Assembly: GCA_036260415.1 (NCBI GenBank)
Contig: DASZZX010000019.1
Coordinates: forward strand, 1-26,046
Length of the DNA stretch: 26,046 nt
Source of the DNA: DASZZX01 sp036260415
Lineage (GTDB): Bacteria > Actinomycetota > Nitriliruptoria > Nitriliruptorales > JAHWKO01
Direction: 5' to 3'
Shown piece by piece: positions 7,577 through 15,500 of this stretch. The position numbers and the translations under genes are program-made. The notes under the pieces are model-generated. The model saw only the letters and a list, made by a program, of their open reading frames with translations, was not told the origin of the DNA and ran no database searches. Positions within the stretch are counted from its first letter, which is position 1; the number at the start of each line of letters is the position of its first letter.

Positions 7577-7985
7577 GAGGGATCACCGCGGTCGCGAGCA
7601 GTTCGACCTTGGCGTGGGGGTCGAACAGGCCGCTCACCTCGAACAGCGACACCGTCGGGTAACGGTCCCCGAGCAGCTCGCGCCACGCGCCGCCGATCGT
7701 GCCCAGGGACGCGCGGTACTCGCCGACGTCCGTGACGAAGATCTGCAGCGCGACCAGGTGGTCGGTGCGGGCCCCCGCGGCGGCCAGGGCGGTCCGCAGG
7801 TTGCGCGCGGCGGCGGTGAACTGTTCGGCCATCGTCGCTCCCTGCACGCGGCCGTCCCGGCCGTGGGCGGTCTGCCCGGCGACGAAGACGAGCTGCCCGC
7901 TGGCCGGCAAGGCGACGTGGGAGAAGCCGCGCGGCGGCAGGAGCCCTTGGGGGTCGAGGAACCGGTGGCCGGCGGGGCGTGTCAC
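7566..7985 (-). CDS. RidA/YjgF family protein lacking the canonical arginine
   Basis: A 139-residue protein of the RidA trimer family. Family landmarks are LVFVAGQTA, AAARNLRTALAAAGA, VALQIFVTDVGEYRA and the C-terminal KVELLATAV. RidA proper hydrolyses reactive enamines and imines, using an arginine in a YPARTTVEV segment. Here the aligned segment is YPTVSLFEV, with Val112 in place of that arginine, so it should belong to one of the Rid groups found in catabolic operons and not have standard RidA activity. GTG at 7985 overlaps the SDR stop in a GTGA sequence, showing translational coupling. A role with amino-substituted ring intermediates is inference from context. Confidence 0.9.
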   Translation of the reverse strand: MTRPAGHRFLDPQGLLPPRGFSHVALPASGQLVFVAGQTAHGRDGRVQGATMAEQFTAAARNLRTALAAAGARTDHLVALQIFVTDVGEYRASLGTIGGAWRELLGDRYPTVSLFEVSGLFDPHAKVELLATAVIPHGG

Positions 7986-8734
7986 CGCTGCAGACCTCCG
8001 CCGTCGATGACCAGCGACTGGCCGTTGACGCTACCGGCCGCGTCGGACGCGAGGAACGCCACGGCGGCGGCCACTTCGGCGGGCTCGATCAGCCGCCCGT
8101 GGGCGTTCATCCGCTCGAGGGTGGTACGCGCTTCGTGCGGGCTGCGTCCGGTCGCGCTCACGACTGTGGCGACGCTGCGGTCGGTCATCGGCGTGTCCAC
8201 GAAGCCGGGGCAGACCGCGTTGGCGGTCACGCCGGTCCCGACCAGCTCGGTCGCCACCGCGCGTGTGAAGCCGACCGCGGCGTGCTTGGAGGCCGTGTAG
8301 GCGGCGGCGTAGCGCACGCCGTGGTGGGCCGCGACCGACGCGACGGTGACGAGACGTCCCCAGCCACGTTCGCGCATCCCGGGCAGGAGCGCCTGGGCGG
8401 TGAGGAAGACGCCGGTGGCGTTCACTCGGAGCACGCGCTCCCAGTCCTCATGGCTGGTGCGGTGTAACGGCGCCGACAGGGCGATGCCGGCGTTGGCGAC
8501 CAGCACGTCGGCCGCCAGGGGTGCGAGGTGTCGCGCCACCGCCGGCTCGTCGCCCACGTCGAAGACCAGCGTGTCGATCTCTCCTAGGTCGTCGAGGTCC
8601 TGGCGTGCCTGCTGCAACGCCGGGCGGTCGCGGCCGGTGATGACCACGCGGTGACCGTCCCGGAGGAAGCGCTCGGCGCAGGCCTTGCCGATCCCCTTGC
8701 TGCCGCCGGTGATCACCACGAGGCGTGCGGTCAC
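7982..8734 (-). CDS. SDR family dehydrogenase (probable 3-hydroxyacyl-CoA dehydrogenase)
   Basis: A 250-residue NAD(P)-dependent classical short-chain dehydrogenase. TGGSKGIG is the nucleotide-binding loop, VANAGIA the structural NAG motif, and Ser133, Tyr146 and Lys150 (YTASK) the catalytic set. It ends in SVNGQSLVIDGGG, typical of the family. GTG at 8734 is chosen because it overlaps the TGA of the preceding monooxygenase/reductase gene (GTGA) and family homology starts four residues later. The open frame continues far upstream but there it is only the shadow of the preceding gene. In 2-aminobenzoyl-CoA degradation an alcohol dehydrogenase acting on the reduced ring is expected, which suits this position. 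The exact substrate is inferred. Confidence 0.9.
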   Translation of the reverse strand: MTARLVVITGGSKGIGKACAERFLRDGHRVVITGRDRPALQQARQDLDDLGEIDTLVFDVGDEPAVARHLAPLAADVLVANAGIALSAPLHRTSHEDWERVLRVNATGVFLTAQALLPGMRERGWGRLVTVASVAAHHGVRYAAAYTASKHAAVGFTRAVATELVGTGVTANAVCPGFVDTPMTDRSVATVVSATGRSPHEARTTLERMNAHGRLIEPAEVAAAVAFLASDAAGSVNGQSLVIDGGGLQR

Positions 8735-10917
8735 GGCCGTCTCCGGGTGCGGTCGGGCAGGTAGTGGCGGCCCGGGTCGAGGACGACGAGGTCGGCGCGG
8801 CCCGCGGCGACGATGGTGTCGACCTCGTCGAAGGTGGTGATGGCACCGCTGGTCACGGTCGCCACGCCGGCCTCGTTGCGGACCCGGTCGCTCAGGCCGA
8901 CCAGGAACTGTCGGCGGTAGTCGGGTGCGGTCGCGCCGTCCGCGACGGTGTGGCCGGCGACGACGTCGACGAGGTGGCAGCCGTGCTCGCGCAGGATCCG
9001 GGCGATCGCGACGCCGTCTTCGGGAGCCAGCCCGTCGGGGTGACGGTCGTCGACGTTGAGCCGCACCGCCAGGGGACGCTCGCGCGGCCAGACGGCCCGC
9101 ACCGCGTCGAGCACCCGCAGCGGGTAGCGCAGACGGACGTCCAGCGGACCGCCCCACAGGTCGTCACGCCGGTTGGTGAGCGGCGAGAGCACGCTGGCCA
9201 GCAGGTAGCCGTCGGACATGTCCACGACGAGCAGGTCGAAGCCGGCTGCGGCGGCGTGCGCGGCCGCGGCGGCGAAGTCCCCGACAACGTCGTCGTCACG
9301 TTCGAACAGGTCACGCGGCACCTGGGCTCGCGGCGTGTAGGGCAGCGGGGACGGGGCGAGCAGCGGCCAGGCCTCCTTGGGCGGCAACGGACGGTCGAGG
9401 CCCAGCCGCCGCGGTCGGGTGGCGCCGCGCCGCCCGGCGTGGCCGGATCGGGCGGCGACCAGGGTGTCGCCCTCGCTGCGCAGCCGCGCGAGGATCGTGT
9501 GCCACGCCTCGACGTGCGCCTCGTGGTAGAGCCCGGCCGAGCCGGACGTCACACGACCGTGGGCCGAGACCGCCAGCGGCTCGGTCACGACGAGCCCGGC
9601 CCCGGCGGTGACCGCCGCGAGCAGCGACGTTTCGTGCGGCCTCCCCGGCGCGCCCTCTTGCGCGACGTCGGTCGCGGCGAGTGACAGCACCACGCGGTTG
9701 GGTAGGGTCACGCCGGCCAGGGTGAGCGGGGCGTGCCGGGGCGCGGCGGCCACCAGCGGCTCCGCGGTGAGGGCCCGGCCGGTGGCGTGTGCCTGGTGCC
9801 AGCGGTCGACCCGGTTGACGATCGCGGGGTCGCGCAGCTCCAGCCCGAGTCGGGTGATGCGCCCGCTGCGTGTCAGCAGGTTGAAAGCGAACTGATCCGG
9901 CGCGAAGCCGACGTGGCGGCCGACGTGCTCGAAGTAGCGGGCGCTGTCGGCGGCCGCGTCCTGGAAGCGTTCGACCGGGATCTGCCGGTCCAGCTCGTAG
10001 TGGGTGAAGGCCGCCTCCAGGTCGTGGGGGGACTCGGTCAGCGCCCTCGCCAGTGCGATCGCGTCCTCCATGGCGAGCTTGGTCCCCGACCCGATCGAGA
10101 AGTGCGCCGTGTGCGCCGCGTCGCCCACGAGCACCACGTTGCGATGGTGCCAGGTGCGGTTGCGGACGGTGACGAACCGTGTCCACACCGAGCGGTTGCT
10201 CATCAGCTTGTGCCCGCCGAGGTGGTCAGCGAACAGGGTCTGGCAGAACTGCAGGCTCTCCTCCTCGCTCATCCGGTCGAGGCCTGCCCGCTGCCACGTG
10301 TCACGCGAGACCTCGACGATGAAGGTCGAGGTCCCGCCGTCGAATGGGTAGCCGTGCACGGTGAACAGGCCGTGCGGGGTCTCCTCGAAGATGAACGTGA
10401 ACACGTCGAACAGCAGGTCGGTACCGAACCACGCGTAGCGGCTCGCGTGCGGTTGGAATGAGGTGCCGAACGCGTCCTGCAGCCGCGTGCGGACCGTGGA
10501 GGCGATCCCGTCCGCCCCGACGACCAGGTCGCGGTCGGCGAAGGTCTCCGGTCCCGCCGCCTCGTGCTCGAACCTCAGCCTCACGCCGAGGGAGCGCGCT
10601 CGCTCCTGCAGCGTCCCCAGAAGCTGGACGCGGGAGATGGCTGAGAAGCCGTGGCCGCGGCTGCGGATGGTCTGTCCGCGGTAGCGGATGTCGAGCGCCT
10701 GCCAGCGGACCAGGAGGTCGTCCAGCGCGACGAACGTCTCGTGGTCCACGTCACGCAGCTCGGCGAGGGTTTCCTCGCTGAACACCACCCCCCATCCGAA
10801 GGTCGCGTCGGGCGAGTTGCGCTCCACGACCGTGACCTCGTGCGTCGGGTCGGCGCGGGCGAGCAGCGTGGCCAGGTACAGCCCCGCCGGGCCGCCGCCG
10901 ATGATGCCAACGCGCAT
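8731..10917 (-). CDS. 2-Aminobenzoyl-CoA monooxygenase/reductase-type fusion (FAD hydroxylase + Old Yellow Enzyme)
   Basis: A 728-residue bifunctional flavoprotein. Residues 1 to about 375 are a class A FAD hydroxylase: GGGPAG near 7-12, the DG motif in VVGADGIAS, and VLVGDAAHTAHF near 265. Residues about 385-728 are an Old Yellow Enzyme domain starting at LTLAGVTLPNRVVLS, with GHAGRRGA and LSPLTNRR. This architecture is that of Azoarcus 2-aminobenzoyl-CoA monooxygenase/reductase and of proteins annotated as salicylyl-CoA 5-hydroxylase/oxidoreductase. It would hydroxylate the CoA-bound ring and then reduce it, ending aromaticity. The two histidines that bind substrate in YqjM-type enzymes are Asp566 and Asp569 here. 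The gene starts 6 bp after the luciferase-like gene and overlaps the SDR start. Kynurenine genes nearby favour the aminobenzoyl substrate. Confidence 0.85.
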   Translation of the reverse strand: MRVGIIGGGPAGLYLATLLARADPTHEVTVVERNSPDATFGWGVVFSEETLAELRDVDHETFVALDDLLVRWQALDIRYRGQTIRSRGHGFSAISRVQLLGTLQERARSLGVRLRFEHEAAGPETFADRDLVVGADGIASTVRTRLQDAFGTSFQPHASRYAWFGTDLLFDVFTFIFEETPHGLFTVHGYPFDGGTSTFIVEVSRDTWQRAGLDRMSEEESLQFCQTLFADHLGGHKLMSNRSVWTRFVTVRNRTWHHRNVVLVGDAAHTAHFSIGSGTKLAMEDAIALARALTESPHDLEAAFTHYELDRQIPVERFQDAAADSARYFEHVGRHVGFAPDQFAFNLLTRSGRITRLGLELRDPAIVNRVDRWHQAHATGRALTAEPLVAAAPRHAPLTLAGVTLPNRVVLSLAATDVAQEGAPGRPHETSLLAAVTAGAGLVVTEPLAVSAHGRVTSGSAGLYHEAHVEAWHTILARLRSEGDTLVAARSGHAGRRGATRPRRLGLDRPLPPKEAWPLLAPSPLPYTPRAQVPRDLFERDDDVVGDFAAAAAHAAAAGFDLLVVDMSDGYLLASVLSPLTNRRDDLWGGPLDVRLRYPLRVLDAVRAVWPRERPLAVRLNVDDRHPDGLAPEDGVAIARILREHGCHLVDVVAGHTVADGATAPDYRRQFLVGLSDRVRNEAGVATVTSGAITTFDEVDTIVAAGRADLVVLDPGRHYLPDRTRRRP

Positions 10918-10923
10918 GACGTC

Positions 10924-11790
10924 TCACCCGACGATGTCGGCGAGGCGGTCGAGCTCGGCCGGGTCGGACGTCGCTGGCAGCAACACCAGTTCGTGGCAGC
11001 CACCCTCCTCGTAGCCACGGATCTGCTCGCGGATCGCCGTGGGGCTCGTCAGCAGGCCAGCTGCGATCTTCTCGGCGAACGCCCCGGCGAACCCGTAGTA
11101 GTCGCGCATGTACGCCTCCCCGGCCGCAGCATCCCCTAGCGCGAAGTAGGACTGGCCCCACAGGACCGGCTCGCCGGGGCGCCCGGCGTCGAGCCACGCG
11201 GCCCGGGCCCGGTTTGCAGCGCCGGCGAACGCGCGCGGGGGGCCGCCACCGTGGACGTACCCGTCCGCGTAGCGCGCGGCGCGCAGGAACGACGCGCCCG
11301 ACAGGCCACCGACCAGGAGCTCGGGTCCGTCCGGCTGCGCCGGCGCCGGCCCGATGTGGCTGTCCCTAGGCTGGTCGTCCGCGGAGCGGGCGGTCTCCCA
11401 GATGTCGCGCAGCTCGGCCAGCTGCTGCGACAGATGGTGGCCACGCCGGCTCCACCGCGCACCCACCGCGTCGTAGTCCTCACGCCGCGCCCCGATGGAC
11501 AGGCCGAGGGTGAGACGCCCGCCCGACAGCTGGTCGATCGAGGCCGCCTGCTTGGCGAGCAGGGTGGTGTTGCGCAGCGGTCCGATGACGATCATGGTGC
11601 ACAGCCGGATCCGCCGGGTGACGGCTGCCGCCGCAGCCAGGCTCGTCAGTGGGTCGTGGCTGCGGTAGACGATGCGGTCGATCACGCCCAGGCTCGAGAA
11701 CGGCCCCTCATCCGCGCGGCGGGCCCAGTCTGTCAGCAGCGACCCGTCGCCCCCCGGGGTGCTGGTCGGCAGGCCGATGCCGATGTGCAC
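10924..11790 (-). CDS. Luciferase-like (LLM class) flavin-dependent oxidoreductase
   Basis: A 288-residue TIM-barrel protein of the bacterial luciferase superfamily. It begins MHIGIGLPT, has SLAAAAAVTRRIRLCTMIV near residues 50-68 and DQLSGGRLTLGLSIGARRED near 85-105, then YADGYVHGG near 180. Members use FMNH2 or F420 for oxidation or reduction. Which cofactor applies here cannot be settled by eye. GTG at 11790 has GGGAGGA 6 bases upstream. It is the first gene of the leftward operon, 6 bp before the monooxygenase/reductase gene, so it probably acts on an intermediate of the same route or supplies reduced flavin chemistry to it. Confidence 0.88.
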   Translation of the reverse strand: MHIGIGLPTSTPGGDGSLLTDWARRADEGPFSSLGVIDRIVYRSHDPLTSLAAAAAVTRRIRLCTMIVIGPLRNTTLLAKQAASIDQLSGGRLTLGLSIGARREDYDAVGARWSRRGHHLSQQLAELRDIWETARSADDQPRDSHIGPAPAQPDGPELLVGGLSGASFLRAARYADGYVHGGGPPRAFAGAANRARAAWLDAGRPGEPVLWGQSYFALGDAAAGEAYMRDYYGFAGAFAEKIAAGLLTSPTAIREQIRGYEEGGCHELVLLPATSDPAELDRLADIVG

Positions 11791-11891
11791 GCGCCGTCCT
11801 CCCGCCGGAGGTCCATCCTGCCACGGGGCGGTCGGGGCGCGGTGCGTCCATGTCGTCCCGGCACACGCACGTTTCCGTCGATGGACGAGTG

Positions 11892-11920
11892 AGGGTGAGA
11901 GGCAACCACGGGTTCGTCAA
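11892..11920 (-). promoter_or_regulatory. Candidate promoter of the leftward aromatic-CoA operon
   Basis: On the minus strand TTGACG (11920-11915) is followed after 17 bases by CACCCT (11897-11892), about 100 bases before the luciferase-like start. The -35 box is good and the -10 box is poor. Confidence 0.35.
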
Positions 11921-11948
11921 CGACCGCGACAGCCACCGCGACGGGCCG

Positions 11949-11962
11949 CACACTGCGGTGTG
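11949..11962. promoter_or_regulatory. Inverted repeat CACAC-N4-GTGTG upstream of the operon
   Basis: Perfect 5-bp arms with a 4-base spacer lie about 30 bases upstream of the candidate -35 box. It could be an operator for the leftward operon, or for the rightward pseudogene whose ribosome binding site begins about 30 bases later. Evidence is symmetry and position only. Confidence 0.3.
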
Positions 11963-12003
11963 ACGCGACCGCGGCGAGGCCGGCCCGCAACGGAGGTGCC
12001 GTG

Positions 12004-12435
12004 ATGTTGGGTGCACTTCGCGACGCTGCCGGCGGCGGACCTCGACCGCGTCAAGGGTGGCACCGCGACAAGCTCGGGATCGAGCCGGCCGGGGAGGACC
12101 CGGGCGGGGTCTGGTACGAGACCGGCGGGGTGCGCTTCATCGTCTACCCCTCGGCCTTCGCCCGGCGAGCTCCGACCAGCCGGCGGCGCGCAGCATCACC
12201 GACGCACCGGTGACGATGCGGTGCGCCAGCAACCGCGCAGAGCACCGCGATCGGCGTGTTCGTCGACGACCTGCGCGCGACGGTGGACGCGCTGCGGGCC
12301 CGCGGTCGCGTACCTGGAGGACGACCTGCCGACTTCAAGACCGACGACGCGGTCGCCGGGATCGGTCCCTACCGCGCGGCCTGGTTCACCGACTGCGCGG
12401 TCAACATCTGGATGCTGAGCCAGCAGATCGGCTGG
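12004..12435 (+). pseudogene. Glyoxalase/VOC-family protein, disrupted by several frameshifts
   Basis: Pieces of one VOC-domain protein are read in alternating frames. After a good GGAGG and GTG/ATG at 12001-12006 comes VHFATLPAADLDRVKG (frame shift at 12010), then WHRDKLGIEPAG through GVRFIVYPSAFA (shift near 12055). About 60 unrelated bases with a TGA at 12211 follow, then APATAQSTAIGVFVDDL, then VAYLEDDLP in the other frame (shift near 12303), and finally DFKTDDAVAGI and AAWFTDCAVNIWMLSQQ (shift near 12335). A normal relative would be about 125-130 residues in one frame. Roughly five independent lesions point to a decayed gene. Poor assembly in this stretch is the alternative. It no longer encodes an intact product. 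Confidence 0.8.
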
Positions 12436-12484
12436 CCGAGGGCATCCGGGGTCAGCCGACCTCCGTGGTCACCGTGTCAGCCAC

Positions 12485-12516
12485 CGGGACCGTGACCAGG
12501 ACCGGTCACGGTCCCG
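12485..12516. terminator. 13-bp perfect hairpin between the VOC pseudogene and nrdJ
   Basis: CGGGACCGTGACC at 12485-12497 pairs with GGTCACGGTCCCG at 12504-12516 around a 6-base loop. It lies 34 bases beyond the nrdJ stop codon and just past the pseudogene, so it can end transcripts from both sides. There is no T run. Confidence 0.65.
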
Positions 12517-12550
12517 ACCGGATCCTGTGGTGAAGTATGACCGAGCCGCG

Positions 12551-15500
12551 TCAGGAGCAGCCGCTGGTCGCCCCGCACTGCTGGCAGACGTGGCAGCTGC
12601 CCGCCCGGGTCATCCTGGTGCCGCACGCGTAGCACAGCGGTGCGTCCGCGTCGTAGGGGACCGATGATGTGCCTGCCTGCGCCGCGGGCAGCGCAGACGG
12701 CGGCGTGGCAGGGGTGGGCGGCTGCGCGACGGTGTCCGTCGGACCTGCGGTGCCGTACGGGTTGTCCAGGGCCGCAGTGCGCTCCCCGGTCGTGAAGACA
12801 CCCAGCTCGGCGCGCTTGTCGGACGGCAGGTACTCGATCGCCAGCTTGCGGGCGATGTAGTCGACGATCGACGTCGCGAAGCGGATCTCGTCGTCGTCGG
12901 TCAGGCCGGCCGGCTCGAAGCGCATGTTCATGAACTTCTGCACGTACGCCTCCAGCGGCACGCCGTACTGCAGGCCCAGCGACACGCTGATCGCGAAGGC
13001 GTCCATCACCCCCGAGAGGGTCGAGCCCTGCTTGCCGAGCTTGACGAAGATCTCGCCCAGCCCGTCGCCCGGGTACTCGCCGGCGGTGAGGTAGCCCTCC
13101 GCATCGGCCACCCGGAACGAGATCGTCTGCGACGGCCGCTGCTTGGGCAGCTTGCGACGGATCATCCCGTCGAGGACCTGCACCGCCCCGACCTCGCCGA
13201 CCTGCTCGCCGCCCTGCGCGGTCTTCGTGATCGCCAGCGGCTGGGCGACCTTGCAGTTGTCGCGGTAGATCGCGATCGCCTTGATGCCCAGCTTCCACGC
13301 GTCGTAGAAGAGCTGCTCGACCTCCTCGACCGTGGTCTCCTCCGGCATGTTCACCGTGTTGTGGTTGACGATCCCGTTGCCGACGAACGCGTGGGTGGTG
13401 GGGACGGAAACGTCGTACACCTCGCGGTCGCCGGCGTCGCCCACCTTCGTCACCGGGCTGAAGTGCAGGTCATCGGTCAGCACGGTCAGCAGCCAGTCCG
13501 GCAGCTCGACGCCCGGGATGACCGATACCCGTTCCAGCGTGCGGCGGCTGACGTGCTGGGTCCTCGGGTCGCACAGGAACGCGAAGTCGCTGCGGTCGCG
13601 GTCGCCGACACGGTTCGACCGTGCGGCCGGGATCAGCTCGTACAGCTCACGTGGCGTGATACCCGGCACCACGTCCGCCGTGCTCTGCGACGGGTCGGCG
13701 ACCAGCAGCTGCTCCGCGCGGGCACGCTTGTCCGGCTCGAGGAACGGGAACAGCCGCAGCAGCGCCTGCGCCTGCTCGCCGCTGGCGTACACCTCCTCGT
13801 ACGTCCGGCCGTTCTGCCGGTCCAGCGTGCTGTTGCGGCCGTGCACGATGCCGAGGTTGGTCAGGACCGCCTGGAGGTCGTCCAGCAGCGCAGGTGCGTT
13901 GAGGCAGAGTCCCCACTTGGGCGTCGCGTCAGCCCACGTCCCGTCGGCGTCGAGGGCGAGGCCCTGCAGAAAGGCGAGCACCATCGCCTTCGGCGAGCGC
14001 AACACCGCGTCGGGCATGCGCTTCTCCGATGACACGCGCCCGCAACCGAGGTGGGCGAGGAACTCCACGATGATCCTGGAGGCCACCGCGACCGACGGGC
14101 AGCGGTCGGCGGGGCGGACAATCTTCGCCTCGACCCCGAACACCTCCCGCCACGCGCCGGCGACCCGCTCCAGCACCTCGCCGACCGGGCTGGTGATGCT
14201 GACGGTGCAGTCGGATTCCGACGTGTGGCCTTCCGCGGCGTACGCGCCGAGCAGGAAGGCCAGATCCTCGGTCATCTCCCGCGGGAGACGCACGTCCTGC
14301 TGCCACCCGTACCTCGCCGACGGGGCGAAGTCGTCGAGCCGCGCGGGGACCGCCGACCACAGGTCCGACCCGTACTGCACGGCGACGTGATCGCCGGGCT
14401 CGAGGTCGCACAGCATCTTCCACCGCAGACCAGCGTCGGTCGCCACGAGCAGGCGGTGGTTGGGTGTGCCGACGAGGCGGTGGCCCGACCGCAGCTGCAC
14501 CTCGCGGACGGGGCGAACACCGCCGTAGTAGAAGGCGTCGGTCTTCTGGACCCCTTCCAGGGAGGCGACCGCCATGCGGTGGTCACGGAAGCTGACGGGC
14601 GCCTCACCGTCGTAGAGGGAGCCGATACGGACGAGCCCGTCCTCGGACGCCACCAGCGTCTCGGCGGTGACACACTTGGAGATCGCCCCGCTGATGAACG
14701 GCTGCGCGGCCGCCATCATCTTGACGTGGCCCATGTAGTGGATGGCGTTGTCACCCATCGCGCAGCTGAACACCGGCAGGTGCTCGTCGCGGATGGCCGG
14801 CGCCCCGGCGATCGTCCGGTGCTGGTCGATGTGCGCGACGATCGCCTCGACCTGCTCGTGGTTGTAGCCGAGTCGTCGGAGCGCCTGGGGGACGGTCTGG
14901 TTGACGATGGACATCGAGCCGCCGCCGACCAGCTTCTTGGTCTTGACCAGCCCGAGGTCGGGCTCGATCCCGGTCGTGTCACAGTCCATCAGGAAGCTGA
15001 TGGTGCCGGTCGGCGCAGTGACACTTGCCTGGGAGTTGCGGAAGCCGTACCGCGCCCCAAGGTCGTAGGCCTGCTTCCAGGCCTGCTTGGCAGCCCCGAG
15101 CAGCTCGCCGGGCACGGGCCGGGGGTCGATCTTCTCGACCTCGTCGCCGTGCATCTCGATGACCTTCAGCATCGCCGAGGCGTTCTTGGGGTAGCCGGCG
15201 AACGGCCCGGTGACCTTAGAGATCTCCGCGGACGTGCGGTAGGCGTGGCCGGTCATGAGGGCCGTGAGGGCACTGCACCACGAGCGTCCCTCGTCGGAGT
15301 CGTACGGCAGCCCGAGCGACATGAGCAACCCGCCGAGGTTGGCGTAGCCAAGTCCGAGCTCGCGGAAGGCGATGGCGTTGTCGCGGATCTTGTCGGTCGG
15401 GTACGACGAGTGGCCGACGATGATCTCCTGCGCGGTGATCGTGAGCTCGACCGCGCGCTGGTACGCCTCGACGTCGAAGCGGTCGGCCTCGTAGTCGTAG

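Noticed and set aside
8735..9157. Upstream extension of the SDR open frame
   Set aside because: It overlaps the monooxygenase/reductase gene in another frame and reads as Arg/Pro-rich nonsense. The GTGA overlap at 8734-8731 gives the real start.
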